DNA of 64,000 bases from assembly GCA_030686995.1 (NCBI GenBank), contig CM060694.1, forward strand, positions 94,393,844 to 94,457,843, in the 5' to 3' direction. The notes below the pieces were generated by a model that worked only from the letters and a program-made list of their open reading frames with translations, was not told where the DNA came from and ran no database searches. Positions 24,244-35,841 of this stretch are shown one piece after another. The stretch's first letter is position 1; the number at the start of each line of letters is the position of its first letter. Made by a program: the position numbers and the translations under genes. Source of the stretch: Artemisia argyi (taxonomy: Eukaryota > Streptophyta > Magnoliopsida > Asterales > Asteraceae).

Positions 24244-25696
24244 TGATGAGGTGAAAAGTGTACCATTTTTAAGGGGTCATTTAAGCCCGAATTCATGATT
24301 ATTTGATCAATTATTGTCCTAAATCGTTCCTTTTGTCATTTTAGGTACTTTTGGAGAGAAATCTGGAAAAGGAAGCATTTTGGACGTTTTTGGAGCATAA
24401 AAGTGAAGAAAACGACAAAGTCTCAAATTTCTTGCTGGGAACAGTACCTGACGACGTCAAGGGATTACTAGTGACGGCGTCAAGAGTAGCAAAAGATGTG
24501 GAAGTGGAAAATACGCGTGACGATCCAGAAAGTTTTTAGGCTTATTGGCTTTACGGCTTAACCAAGGCCGTCAGGGTCCAAATATACATGACGGCCCAGA
24601 GCTCATTCCTGCATGACGGCGTCAGAAGTAGATCTGGGCAATACGATTTTCAACTTGGCGGCGAGTTGACGGCGTCAGAGGCGAATATATGACGCCGTCA
24701 GGATGCATAGTCTATATATATTTTTCCAATTTTTTATTGTAATGTGTGGAACTTTGCGTGGGATATTAGGGCATAAACCCTAGACGAATTTTACAGCTTT
24801 TTCAAGGGTTTCAACCCCTTGATTCTTCCATGTTCAATTGAAGATAAGTACTTATTCAAATCATTCAATATGTCTATGTGTTGTGTGATTATATCTTACG
24901 CTTTTCTTCTCTTTAACATGCTAGGCTAGGTTTTTATTGTGTTTGTTTAGATGTAGTGAAACCTAGATGTTGATTATGGGTTGATTGTTTGTTTAGAATT
25001 GTTACAGATGATTGTATTAGATGTTAGGCTTAAGAAAACTAGCAGACTTCCATTGGTAACTTGCTTGAACGTCTTAAGAAACATGATCGGAGGTGTACTA
25101 CAATTTTTGGTTGTATTTAATGCGTCAGAGAATTCTAATGATCCCATGTTAGGAGCTTCTAACGGCTCGACATAGGAGTAAAGTAGGATCTTATAGAATT
25201 AGGGAATATTGTAGACGGCCCTACGACTGGTATTAAGGAATATAACCCGTCATCCATGCAATTGTAACAAGCTAATCAACCGGTAAGAGATATCTAGGGA
25301 GTAATGAAATCTAAGTAAACACAACTTTTCTCATTATTGTTTCCACCACATTAGTACATTAGTTTAATTTCATTTCTTTTATTTTATTTTAATTGCATTG
25401 TTAGTTAATTGGGTTAGTTGGCTAGCAAGTAATTCCGCCCACTCCTTCAAAACCCGAGATTTTACTTGTTTTCATAAAATATAAAAATACAAAAATAATC
25501 ATCCCTCACCTCTAGACCTAGTTTAGTAGGCTTTCTAATCCTAGCGACACTATTCCTGAGTTGAACGATCAATCCCCCGGTACTTGTCACCATACTATAC
25601 TACAACGATCAGGTACACTACCTGGTGGGGGTTGTAAGCTTCTCAAGATCCCTTGAGAGGTAAAACCTGTTGCGAGGTCGCAATTCCCACGTATCA
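24244..25696 (+). repeat. S-family LTR, right copy (1453 bp)
   Basis: Starts TGATGAGGTGAAAAGTG and ends CCCACGTATCA. U3 has five full TGACGSCGTCA-type palindromes (24449-24459, 24472-24482, 24614-24624, 24667-24677, 24690-24700) plus half sites, then TATA (CTATATATAT, 24712-24721). Followed by ATACC and AT-rich DNA. It is complete, while the left copy is split. Confidence 0.83.
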
Positions 25697-26837
25697 ATAC
25701 CTTTATATGTAATTAAGACAAAGTTAAAAATAAAATAAAGCATTTTGACAATTTTGAAACATGAGCCACAAACAATAAAAATAAAATATGCATACAGAAA
25801 CGAATAAAATCAAACAAACAAACAAATAAAGCTTGGGTTGCCTCCCAAGAAGTGCTTGTTTTTGTTCGAGTCACGAGCCTGACTCTACCTTTATTTAACG
25901 AAAATAGGGGAGGTTTTCCCTACACTTAGGATTAAGTGCGGGTGAAAGTAGCGATACACACCCTTAGGGTGGAAATATGCCACGTGAGGTGAAGGGGGTG
26001 AGTGAATGGCTTCCTTTATCCTAAAACTACCCGGATAATATTGGTTGATGGGTGTGTCGGTTCCTCTTTTGTCTCCTAGATGTAAATCTAAGGATGGAAA
26101 GGTGTGTAAAGATTGAGGTTCAGGTTCATCTACACTAGGAAATTCCCTAGAACTAGGAGTAAGGTTATCATTACAAGTATTCAAACCTATATCCACAAGT
26201 AGTGCTTGGTCTAAGGGCTCTACCTCTATTAGGGTTCCTATAGTCTCTTCTACTTCTTCCGGGAAAGTCACGGGCGGTGTGTATGGCTTAAATGATGGCG
26301 GGACTTATGGAGTACTTAGTCGGCTTGCGTTATTTTCCTCATCATTTCTCGTATCAAGATCACCTATATGTTCATCATGTATTATGGTAGTTCCTAACCA
26401 TGACATGCACTTAGGTGGCTCAACTCTACCCCCATGTGTGTTGTATGTTTTGGTGAAATCTATCCTGCTCATGCAACTAGGTAGTTTAACACTAACCATC
26501 GTAGAATCCTGGTTTGATTCTAAATTCATGTTCTTAGAAACTAGGTCATCTTTCTCATACGAATCCACCAATTCGTTGAACTTATGGGTCATGGTTAGGA
26601 AACTTTCCTCAAAATTCATCGAACGGGTCTCACTAAAAGGAATTGATCCTGATAATGATCGTCTAATAGAAATCACACATGTATAGAATTCATCAAACCC
26701 ATCTAACTTTACCCCCAACTCCTCTTGGATGTCATTAAGATCACACAAAAATTCATTGGAATGATAGGAAGCAAATCTATTAGTGAAATATAATTGTTCC
26801 TCTATTGTCAATGATCTAAATGGAACCTTGCAAAACT
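25697..26837 (-). pseudogene. Athila/Tat-like internal ORF (one in-frame stop), unknown product
   Basis: On the minus strand one frame is open from 26811 to 25891 (about 307 codons) except for a TAA at 26305-26307. No ATG opens it; the frame enters from upstream, close to the LTR fragment end at 26838, so it is probably 5'-truncated. It is acidic, with short hydrophobic segments (EELGVKLDGFDEFY, LSTP, HFHPHLILSVG). I do not recognise a domain. Downstream on the same strand is ACTTCTTGGGAGGCAACCC (about 25835-25855), a phrase typical of the region after coding sequence in Athila/Tat gypsy elements. The remainder to 25697 is A-rich and noncoding. Confidence 0.55.
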
Positions 26838-27143
26838 TGATGTGTGGTTTTGCAACCTTGCAAAAGGTTTTACCTCTCGATGGATCTTGAGAAGCTTGCT
26901 ATCCCCACCAAGCAGTGTACCTGACCGATCTAGTTTAGTGTAGTGGCAAGTACCGGGGGATTGATCTTTCTACTTGGGGAATAGTGTTCGTTAGGATTGA
27001 AACTTAATCTAACTAGGTCTAGAGGTGAGAGATGATTCTTTTTGTATTTTTATATTTTATGGAAAGCAAGTAAAAATCTCGAGTATTGGAAGAGTAGGCG
27101 GAATTAGTTTCTAGTCAACGTGAGAAAAACCTTATATGGAGAG
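26838..27143 (-). repeat. S-family LTR fragment, third copy
   Basis: Matches 12243-12607 (same orientation) from TGATGTGTGGTTTTGCAACC onward, with an internal gap of about 60 bp near 27118, and stops at 27143 where Sirevirus D begins. No primer site follows the LTR end. Instead TTTTGCAAGGTT recurs on both sides of the junction, which fits a deletion by short homology. Confidence 0.8.
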
Positions 27144-28352
27144 TGTTAATACAAATAATGTCAAAAACGTCATTTGCATTAATCGGTCTCTACTAGTTTT
27201 CATAATCACAAAATACAAACACACGTTACATAAAACTACGACTAATAAGTTTTTAATCAGGAAAACTCGTTTTCGGCATCAACATCACTTAATTTATGTA
27301 CAAACTACTACCAACTTGTGTATGTGATCAAAGGATTTAAAAACTTTACATTTTCATGTCACAAAACATTTTTACAAAAGTATTTTTGTATAATTTAAAG
27401 AAATGTTTTATTAGGAAAATGTTTTCAACATTCAAAACCATAAACCATATTTCACACTCAAAACCGACAACAAAACTTCACCAGATAGTTTTTCACCACA
27501 TCAGGACAAAACGAGGAGCGTTTTTCTGGATGGTCCCTTAAATAGGGCGGTGGTCCCTTATCAATAAGGGACCGTCCAGCATTTAAGGGATCGTCGCCTC
27601 TCTCCTGACACCTATAAATACATAACTGTTTTGCTTCAGAAAACTTCAACTCTTATGCACCAAAACCTTCTGTATTTCGAAATCCTTTCTAAAATATACT
27701 CTTTGATCACATTATCAAGTTCTAGTTGTTTTTAAGTGATCACACTCATCATTCCTCTAAGTGCAAGAGAAGAACATTCGTTGTAACCAAGAAACGAAGT
27801 GTTGTAGAAGAGTTTTGCTCATCTCATCTCATTGTTGCGGATCTATCATTATTTTCATTCATTGTTTCGTGTATGTAATAGGACTTGAGTGCAAGTATTA
27901 TATTGTGTATTGTGTTGTATCGTGCCATCGTGTTGTTACGAAGTGTGAAGCCACGTGGGCTTTGGTAGATTGGTTCTAGCTAGGATTAGGACTCGACATT
28001 CCGCTTAGTGTCGTTAAACTTGGTGTAAGCTTGTGTAAGGTTTGTTCCGCCATAAGGGAGCATGTTGAGATAGTGTTTGCGACACTCTCGAGTGTGAGAC
28101 TCGAGGAGTGGAGTAGGGACGAAGGAGTGAGCTTCGTGGCCGAAACACTATAAATCTTCGTGTGCCGATTTGATCTTTCCTTTCCTTATCTTTACTTGTT
28201 TACTTATCATTGCTTATATCTATTGTTGTGTTGATATCACGTAAGCTTTGAATCGAATCATTTTAACAAACACAATTTGTAAAGTTAATTTTATAAAAAC
28301 ATTTTTGATAACGGTGAAACTATTCAACCCCCCCCCCCCTTCTAGTTTCTAC
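27144..28352 (+). repeat. 5' LTR of Sirevirus D (1209 bp)
   Basis: Starts TGTTAATACAAATAATG, nearly the start of LTR G (62631), and ends TTCTAGTTTCTACA before the primer site. TATAAATA at 27613-27620. Just upstream, at 27531-27595, are four words of the type TGGTCCCTTA/AAGGGACCGTCC. A C12 run lies at 28328-28338. Confidence 0.92.
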
Positions 28353-28354
28353 AA

Positions 28355-28366
28355 TTGGTATCAGAG
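28355..28366 (+). other. Primer binding site of element D
   Basis: TGGTATCAGAGC two bases after the LTR end; complementary to initiator tRNA-Met. Confidence 0.92.
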
Positions 28367-28421
28367 CTTCGTTGCTCAAGGATTTTTAAAATATACTGTA
28401 TTTTAGAACTTAAAACGATCA

Positions 28422-30346
28422 ATGGAATTTGAAAAATATCAAGAAAGGCAGTCTATGCAAAGACCACTACTCTTTGAGGCTGATAGTTTTATTTATTGGA
28501 AAACTCGATTCGAAACGTATGTGAAATCAAAAGATCTTGATTTTGGCATGTTATTACAATGGGTGACTTTAAACCTATTGAATTTAATTTTGAAAATAAA
28601 CAAAATGAAATTGTTCCCTATGACAAACAAAGTGATAGTCTTAAAAACAAATTAGCTAAAAATGATGAAGCAAAAATGGTAATTTCCAATGCTTTGCCTA
28701 AAAAGGAATTTCAAAGAATTTTTATGTGCAATACGCCTAAAGATATTTGGAAAACTTTGTTAGTCACTCATCAAGGTAATAATCAAGTCAAAGATAATAA
28801 GATCGATCTTTTGGTTCAACAATATGAACAATTTATCATACCTGAAGATGAATCTATATATAGTTCATTTGCTAGATTTAACACCATAATCACGAATTTA
28901 AAAGCACTCGATGAGGAAATTTCTATCAAAAGTTGTGTTAGGAAATATCTCAGGGCTTTACATCCGAAGTGGAGAGCAAAGGTTACGGTGATTGAAGAAT
29001 CCAAAGACATGGCATCTCTATCATTAGATGATCTCATTGGTAACTTGAAGGTCCATGAGTTAATCATCAAAAATGATTCCGATATTGTCTATAGCAAGGT
29101 GGAAAGAAAATCAATTGCATTAAAAGCTAGAAAGGAATTAAGTGATGATGAAGACTCAAGCTCAGAAAGTGATGACGAAGAGTATGCATTGGCGGTTAGA
29201 GATTTCAAGAAATTTCTCAAGCGAAGAGGAAGATTTATAAGACAACCATGAGAGGAAAAGAAAGCTCCTCAAAAAGCCCGTGAAGATAGATACATCAAAG
29301 GTGAGAAGAGATGTTTTGGATGTGGTGATAGAAGGCAGTTAGTTGGAGATTGTCCACACCAAACAAAGGACAAAAACCAAAGGGCATATGTTAGCGGTGC
29401 TTGGAGTGATGGCGAAGAAGATGATAAGAATGAGACTTGTCTCATGGCCGGATCTTCAAAAGAGGTATGTACGGAAACCGGTTTCCACAATTTTGATTTT
29501 TTCGCATTAGATTCTCTTGACTTAGATAATGAATATGATAAAATTTATGAAGTTAGTCAAAAGATAATTGCGAAAAACAAATCTCTAAAATCCACCAAAT
29601 CTAAATTAGAAAAAGAAATATTGGAATTAAAAGAGATATTATCTAGACTTGAGAAAGGAAAAGAAATCATTTCAAAGGGTAAAACGTGCAAACTTCTTAA
29701 AATCAAAAATGAGGAACTCAAAGAGGAAGCCTCAAAATTAAATAAGTTTGAGAAGAGCACTCACTCTCTTAGACAACTAATAGGAGTTCAAAAGGCTTCC
29801 GACGATAAAACCGGTATAGGTTATAACTTTTTTGAAGCATCACCAAACATATCAAAACAAATAAAATTTGTGAAATCTCAGTCGGACTTGTTTACTAGAG
29901 ACGGTCCCTCAAATCCACCCGACGGTCCCTTACCTTTAAAGGACCGTCCCATCGATAAAGGACCGTCCCCAGTAAGGAAGACTGTGATCTTACCCGAAGC
30001 CACTACAAATTCTAGTTCAAAAAAGTCAATACTGGGAAAACCAGAAACACCCGTTGCTAGTATAGAAGAAGTAAAACAATTCTATAGACCAATACTAAAA
30101 CTCGGATTAGGTTACAAAAAACCAACTATAAGATTTACACCTCCATCCCCTAGGAGAACAAATACACCAAACAGACAAACTGGAACAAAAACAGCTAGAA
30201 ATAAAAATCATTATAAGTGCTACTCCATGAATTGGAAAAATGATTTCCATCCAATAGGATTCTACTCACTATTTCAACACCCTAGACAAATGCAACAAAT
30301 GTATAGGATGTTTGGCGCTAACAACTTTGGTCCCAGGAGATATTAG
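28422..30346 (+). pseudogene. gag: gag of Sirevirus D with long coiled-coil spacer (broken)
   Basis: ATG at 28422 begins the same Gag core as in A and G. The frame shifts near 28550, then is open from 28559 except for a TGA at 29249-29251. Order: UBN2-type core (to about 29120), acidic patch, basic [10 protein letters not shown], a zinc knuckle at about 29310-29355 in which the expected histidine is glutamine (CFGCGDRRQLVGDC), then a coiled coil (29535-29770, heptads rich in K, E and L) and a basic, proline-rich tail. The capsid protein would bind element RNA through the knuckle. At 29900-29970 the DNA encoding DGP/KDRP/KGPSP repeats the GGTCCCTT/AAGGACCGTCC word seen in U3 of this element's own LTR. 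Confidence 0.88.
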
Positions 30347-30379
30347 GGACCATATGTTTGAGTTTGTCTGTGTTATCAT

Positions 30380-31440
30380 TAGATATGCTTCAGAATTGGC
30401 CTAGAGCCCGACGAATGGGTCAAGGATAGTGGATGCACAAATCACATGACGAGTAATTGCAAGCTATTCTCATCATACAATGAAAGTACTGGAGGTAATG
30501 TTACATTTGGTAGAAAGCTCAAGGGCAATATCATCGGCAAAGGTACGATCACTCATTACTCTCTTACTATTACTAATGTAGAACATGTGGATAACCTAGG
30601 TTTTAATTTGCTTAGTATTAGTCAAATCTGTGATAATGGTTGCAAGGTAATCTTTTCCAAAAACGATCGTGAGATAATTAAGAACGAAAAAGTTATTGCA
30701 AAAGGAATTAGAAAATGTAACCTATACGTCATGTAAATTAATAACAAACCTAGTGAGAACATATGCTTAGCTACGGTTAATGATAACTCTACTTTATGGC
30801 ATAGAAGATTAGGACATGTCAACATGCGTCTATTACAATCATTGTCTTCTAAAGATTTAGTTAAAAACCTTCCCAAACTTAGGTTCGACCAACATTTTTT
30901 TGATGCTTGCAAGGTTGGAAAACAAGCTCACTCCAGTCATAAACCTAAGAACATAATATTAACATCTAGATGTCTAGAGCTTCTTCACATGGATCACTTT
31001 GGTCCTTCTGCCATACGGAGTTATTGAGGAAATCTCTACACCCTAGTGATCGTAGACGATTACTCTAGGTACACTTAGACTAGGTTTCTTAAGAACAAGA
31101 CTGAAACTTTTGATCAATTCAAAATATTTAGTAAGAAAATTCAAAATCAATTAGGATGCAACACAGTTTCCATTAGGACGGACCATGGTAGAGAATTTGA
31201 CAATGAAGTTCAATTCGGAGCTTATTGTGATGCTAATGGTATTACTCACAATTTCTCAGCTCCACGTACTCCACAATCAAATGGGGTAGTCGAAAGGAAA
31301 AATAGAACCCTACAAGAAATGAGTAGAACCATGCTTAATGAGCAATCAATCAAAAGTTTTGGTGTAATGCCGTAGATACGTACACCTATATTCTTAATAG
31401 AATTTTAATTAGACAAATCATAGGAAAAACCCCTTATGGA
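30380..31440 (+). pseudogene. pol: Protease and integrase part of pol, Sirevirus D (broken)
   Basis: Protease with DSGCTNHM (about 30427-30450) in the same frame as gag, after a TAG at 30344 and a nearby TGA. Then the GAG-pre-integrase zinc finger (HRRLGH, then DAC), and integrase acidic residues in HMDHFGP, RTDHGREF and NGVVERKNR. Stops at 30734-30736, 31024-31026 and about 31077, and a frameshift near 31350 with loss of the PQKFW codons. Same domain order as in A (1248-3269). Confidence 0.9.
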
Positions 31441-31443
31441 ATT

Positions 31444-32298
31444 TTGAAAGGTAGGAAACCTTCCCTAGATTACTTTAGAGTGTTTGGTAGCAAATGCTAT
31501 ATTCTAAACACCAAAGACTATCTTACCAAGTTCGACCCAAAGTCTTACGAAGGTGTATTTCTAGGTTACTCTCAAACTAGTAAAGCCTACATTTTCTTAA
31601 ACAAGGAAACAATGGTCGTCGAAGAATCACTCCACGTGACATTCGATGAGAGTCCCCCTCCATCTAAAACTTCACCTTTGGTAGACGATGATTTCGATGT
31701 AGAAAACGCCATAGTTGAAAACATGAAAAACCTAGACATATCTCAACAAACCATCGAAATAGGTGAAACTTCAAATATTAAAGAATCTAAAAGCCACCCT
31801 TTAGATAATGTCATAGGAAGCTTAAACCAAAGAACCTTTAGATCACAAGTCCAAAACAATAGAAACTTCTTTTGTTTTGTTTCAATCATTGAACCTAAAA
31901 ATGTCAATCAAGCATTGAAAGATGAAAGTTATATCATCGCAATGCAAGAAAAATTAAACCAATTTAAGTCTAATGATGTTTGGATGTTAGTACCAAGACC
32001 TAAGCATATCACAATAATAGAGACTAAGTGGGTATTTAGAAATAAACTAGATGAAAATGGTATTGTATCTAGGAATAAAGCTAGGTTAGTTGCACAAGGC
32101 TATAATCAACAAGAGGGAATTGATTATGAAGAAACCTATGCACCTGTAGCTATACTTGAGTCGATCAGGATATTACTCGCATTTGCATGTGCATTAGATT
32201 TTAAGTTGTTCCAAATGGATGTGAAAAGTGCATTCCTAAATGGTCTCATCAATGAGGAGGTATATGTAGCACAACCTCCAGGTTTCATTGACTTTGAG
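31444..32298 (+). pseudogene. pol: Integrase C-terminal part and RT N-terminal part, Sirevirus D
   Basis: Open for 285 codons: integrase C-terminal region (YFRVFGSKCYIL, GVFLGYSQTSKAY), linker, then RT from about 31900 (DVWMLVPRPK, NKARLVAQGY, LFQMDVKSAFLNG, EEVYVAQPPGF). The copy ends in mid-RT at 32298 where TGTAAAACCC of the chromovirus LTR begins. The last 18 codons of the open frame (to 32355) are LTR-derived. The YVDD motif is on the missing side. Confidence 0.92.
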
Positions 32299-35200
32299 TG
32301 TAAAACCCAGAATTTCAAAATATGTGAAAATGAGCAAAATGCCCCTAAGGCTTAAAAATTTCATTATAACACTTATATAAACACCAAATAAATCCCAAAC
32401 ACTTTGATATTTAGCAACATATGATCAATATTATTTTTTTAGGAACATTTGCAATATTTTGACTCTCATAAAAATGTATGGCACACCTAAAGAAGTATTA
32501 TGGGTCCAAAATTATTTAAAAACTTGTACATAACTTTTTAAATAATTTACTTAAGAAATTTTAAGAAATATTGAAAAGTTCTGATTTTGTCTCCCCTTAA
32601 CCCTTGAAGCTCGGCCAAACCCACCCCATATCACCCCTATAATTATTCCCATTTATTTCATAATATTTCATACCAAAATAAAACCCTAAATCACCAGAAA
32701 AACTCAAACCGGCGGCATAAAATTTTCCAGAGGTGTTTTCTATTTTTCTTGGGATATGTCTAAAGTGTAGAAGGTGGAAAAAATAGTGGTGAAGACTGTG
32801 GAGTGGTCGGGGGTTCGTGGGAAATTGTTCTGTGTCGTTTATTGTAGCTGAGAAGCAATAATTCATTCCTCGTTGTTCCATTTGATCCAAAGCTTTTGGT
32901 TATTTTTGTATCACTCTTCTTATCATATATTATCTATATAAAATGATAAAAATGATCCATGCTGCTATACGAATTAAATAAAACAAAACCCTAAAATTAA
33001 GCAAAAACCCTAAATCGGCCTATATAAATTTCTGGTGGCTCAACTTGATTTTTGTACCATGTATATATGTATATTTGACATATATAAAATGAGATTACAT
33101 TTATTCAAATCTTGGAAAAATTGTTTTGAATTATTTAGTTTTGATCCGATTGGAATAATTAAAAAGGGTGTGAAACAATTAGGGTTAGGGTTTTTTTAGG
33201 GTTTAGGACGTTGTAATTAATGATTAATGAAGGTGTAATGATGATTTGATGTGTTGGAAAAATTAGGGTTTGGAATTGGGGTTTTTTATTAAAAATCGTA
33301 TGGAATTAAATAAATAAAAGGGGGTGTTTTGTAATTTTATAAGCATTGGGGTTATTTTTGAAAATCATATTAGACCAGAGGAGAAATATAGAAAATATAA
33401 TATGAGGATGTTAAGTGTTAATTTTGTAATTCGAAGGGTTAAATGTTAATTATGGAATTAATGATGCACGATTTGAAATTAATTAAAATGGAGGGGTGTG
33501 TTTTGTAAATTCTAGTATTTTGTGGTGATTCATACATATTTAATCATGAGGGGTAAATTATGTAATTTCTAGAAACTAAGGGGCTAATGTGTTTAACTGA
33601 TTTAATTATGGATTAAAGTGTAATTAATAAATAATAAGGATTTAAAATGGAAATTTTATAAGTAAAGGGCTGTTTTGTATAAATATGATATTAAGGGATA
33701 AAATGTGTACTTTTGATAATCAATGGTTAAATGTGTTAACTAGAATTTAATATGGTTATATATGTAATTTAAATATTTTTAAGGACTTATTTGTAATTAA
33801 TGTAACTTAAGGGTTTAAATTGTAACATTTGTAAACTTGAGGTATTGAATGGTAAATATTATTAACTCATGGATTAAATGGTATAAAATCTGGAGAATTT
33901 CAATATTTACACTTTAAACCTTGAACTTTGGCATATTTGTATAGTAAACCCTAAAATAGGGGAAGTTGTCATATTAAACCCTAATCTTGCATAATTGACA
34001 TTTTGAACACTTAACTTATCCAAACATTAATTATAATCATGAAGGGATAATATTACTGATTATGGAAACCTGGTAAATATGGAAACCTGCTAATTATGGA
34101 AAGTTACTATTTTTGAAAAGTTACCTAAAATTGAAAGATAACCTAAAAGGGAGTAATCTGATTTGAAATAAACTAGTAAATAATTCTCGACTTCTAATTC
34201 ATCTAGGTTATGTGAAGGAGGAGTGGTCCCTATTCCTGTTTGATCTTTCTTGTGTCTGCTTTGTTGTCTGGTTGAGGTACATATATTCTGACCTTATCTC
34301 TTAAGGTTTCTCATGATTCATACACATATTTTGATATTAGCTTTTCTTATGACTCATGATCCGTTCCATTGCCACTATTAAGATTTCTGATCTTTATACG
34401 CCTGCTATCATTTGTTCATTTGATAGTATAATTTCGTATGAAGACACTTTTAAAAATATAACCTGATGACTCTTGAGAAAAACATTTTTGAAATGATTTA
34501 TATGATTATGATACGATGCCAGTTTTATATGAAGGTTTTATGACTTTTATGAAATGTGTTTTTAAAGGAATATTTTTACGATAAAAAGGTTTTAAATAAT
34601 TTTCTAAAGTCCTTAATCTGTTTTATTCTCTAAGATTTTACATGACTTTCTTTAACATCTTTTAATTATTTAACTTCAAAATTTGAACCTTGCTATAAAC
34701 CTTTGCTATGAACCCTTTTGCTATTATGAACCTTTGATTTGAACCTCATGATATGAATCTTTGATTTGGACCTTTGACTTGAACCATTGTTATGATCCCT
34801 TTGTATGATCCATATTTGATTGATCCATTTCTGTTATGAATTGCTTGATATTTGTTGTATGCTATATTACATTTCTTATAGCATTCCTACGCCCTTATAT
34901 GTTGCTCATTATTTGATTAAATTGTAGCCAGTCATGGGGAGTCCATGGCCTTGCCACTGATGCACCAGTGGTATTGACACTATCTGCGGAGGTGGGTTTT
35001 TGTCCACAGTGTTCTCTATTATGCTATAGCACCATGGCCATTATTATTATGTATGCTTAGCCTAGAGCTTGGTATATGTATATTTGTTTTTGTAGGGAGC
35101 GTATGGATGCATCGTAGGTACTTTATTTCGTTTCGAATTTGGTGAATGGGTATGTGTGTGCAATATACTCCATTTCACATTTGGTACATCGAGCTAGCTA

Positions 35201-35824
35201 CTCTATGTACAATTTGATATATGATTGTTGGGCATTTCTGTTACTTCTACTATATATGTGATCCTTGTTGTTCTAACTTCTTATTGTTATTGACATATGC
35301 TTTCCATAGTTCATTTGCTTACACTTATGATTCGTTCCATTTTCCTTTGATTTATTTGATATTCCTTATACGTATCCCCTTTGATCATATTTTGTTGATT
35401 CTATCATATGTTCCATATTCTTTGATATTCGTCTCAACAGATTTGCTTGGATTCATTTCGGATTCACTTTCGTTTCCCTTTTGTTATTAGCTTTTGTTTG
35501 TTTATATATGTTCACTGGGCTTTTTAAGCTCAGCCGCATTTCATTTCCTGCGGCAGGTTATTTAGAAGGAAGCTGGGTTTGAGGGAAGAGTGCTTAGGAG
35601 CTTTTAGTGGGCTACACGGTTGATAGCTCCCCATGGACTTAGAGATTCCTCTTTTGGTTCTTAGTTTGTAATTAGTTTGGAAGCTGTTATTCTTAGTTTT
35701 AGCACCTTATCATTTATTAGATTTGCTTTGTAACCCTTGTATTATTTAATGTATTCCGCTTGCTTATGTTCTGATTCGACCCTGTAATGTTACACTTTAT
35801 CCCTTTTTGGGTTAGGGTGTTACA
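32299..35824 (+). repeat. 5' LTR of the chromovirus (3526 bp)
   Basis: Starts TGTAAAACCC, ends GGGTGTTACA, then ATTA and the primer site TGGTATCAGAGCC at 35829-35841. AT-rich with many short variants of TTAAGGGTTAAATTGTAA between 33400 and 34020. I see no second copy in the window, so the left boundary rests on the abrupt end of RT D plus the TG dinucleotide. Confidence 0.82.
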
Positions 35825-35828
35825 ATTA

Positions 35829-35841
35829 TGGTATCAGAGCC
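35829..35841 (+). other. Primer binding site of the chromovirus
   Basis: TGGTATCAGAGCC, four bases after the LTR end GTTACA; matches initiator tRNA-Met. Confidence 0.88.

Larger units (their letters stand above)
12243..25696. repeat. Giant inverted repeat of two S-family 3' halves
   Basis: The left arm (12243-22194 without the later element, about 3.35 kb) and right arm (22195-25696, about 3.5 kb) are reverse complements. Matching landmarks: CTCAAGTGTAAGGGTATTTGATGAGG (20270-20300 vs 24220-24250), ACCATCCAAAATAATACATCATAGG (20880 vs 23575) and GAGTTTATAAAACTAAGG (22075 vs 22305). The axis lies at about 22194, where TGACGCCGTCA (22182-22192) and TGACGGCATCA (22197-22207) face each other over 4 bp. 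Each arm reads outward: 3' noncoding part, PPT, LTR. The flanks AAACT and ATACC do not match, so this was not a single normal integration. Confidence 0.88.
27144..32298 (+). mobile_element. Sirevirus D, Ty1/copia element (3' part displaced)
   Basis: Plus-strand relative of A and G: LTR, primer site, gag, protease, integrase and the first part of RT, cut inside RT at 32298 by a chromovirus LTR. Inserted into an S-family LTR. Lesions: a frameshift in gag, TGA in gag, two stops between gag and protease, and several stops and a frameshift in integrase. Its 3' half and 3' LTR are outside the window. Confidence 0.92.

Noticed and set aside
12243..25696. One normal integration of a two-LTR element spanning the palindrome
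   Set aside because: LTRs face outward in opposite orientation and the flanking pentamers AAACT and ATACC do not match.
26279..26686. Plus-strand 135-codon frame
   Set aside because: Shadow of the longer minus-strand frame 26811-25891, which has the element context.
32597..32890. 97-codon minus-strand frame in the chromovirus LTR
   Set aside because: No similarity known to me and no promoter context. LTRs of this length contain such frames by chance.
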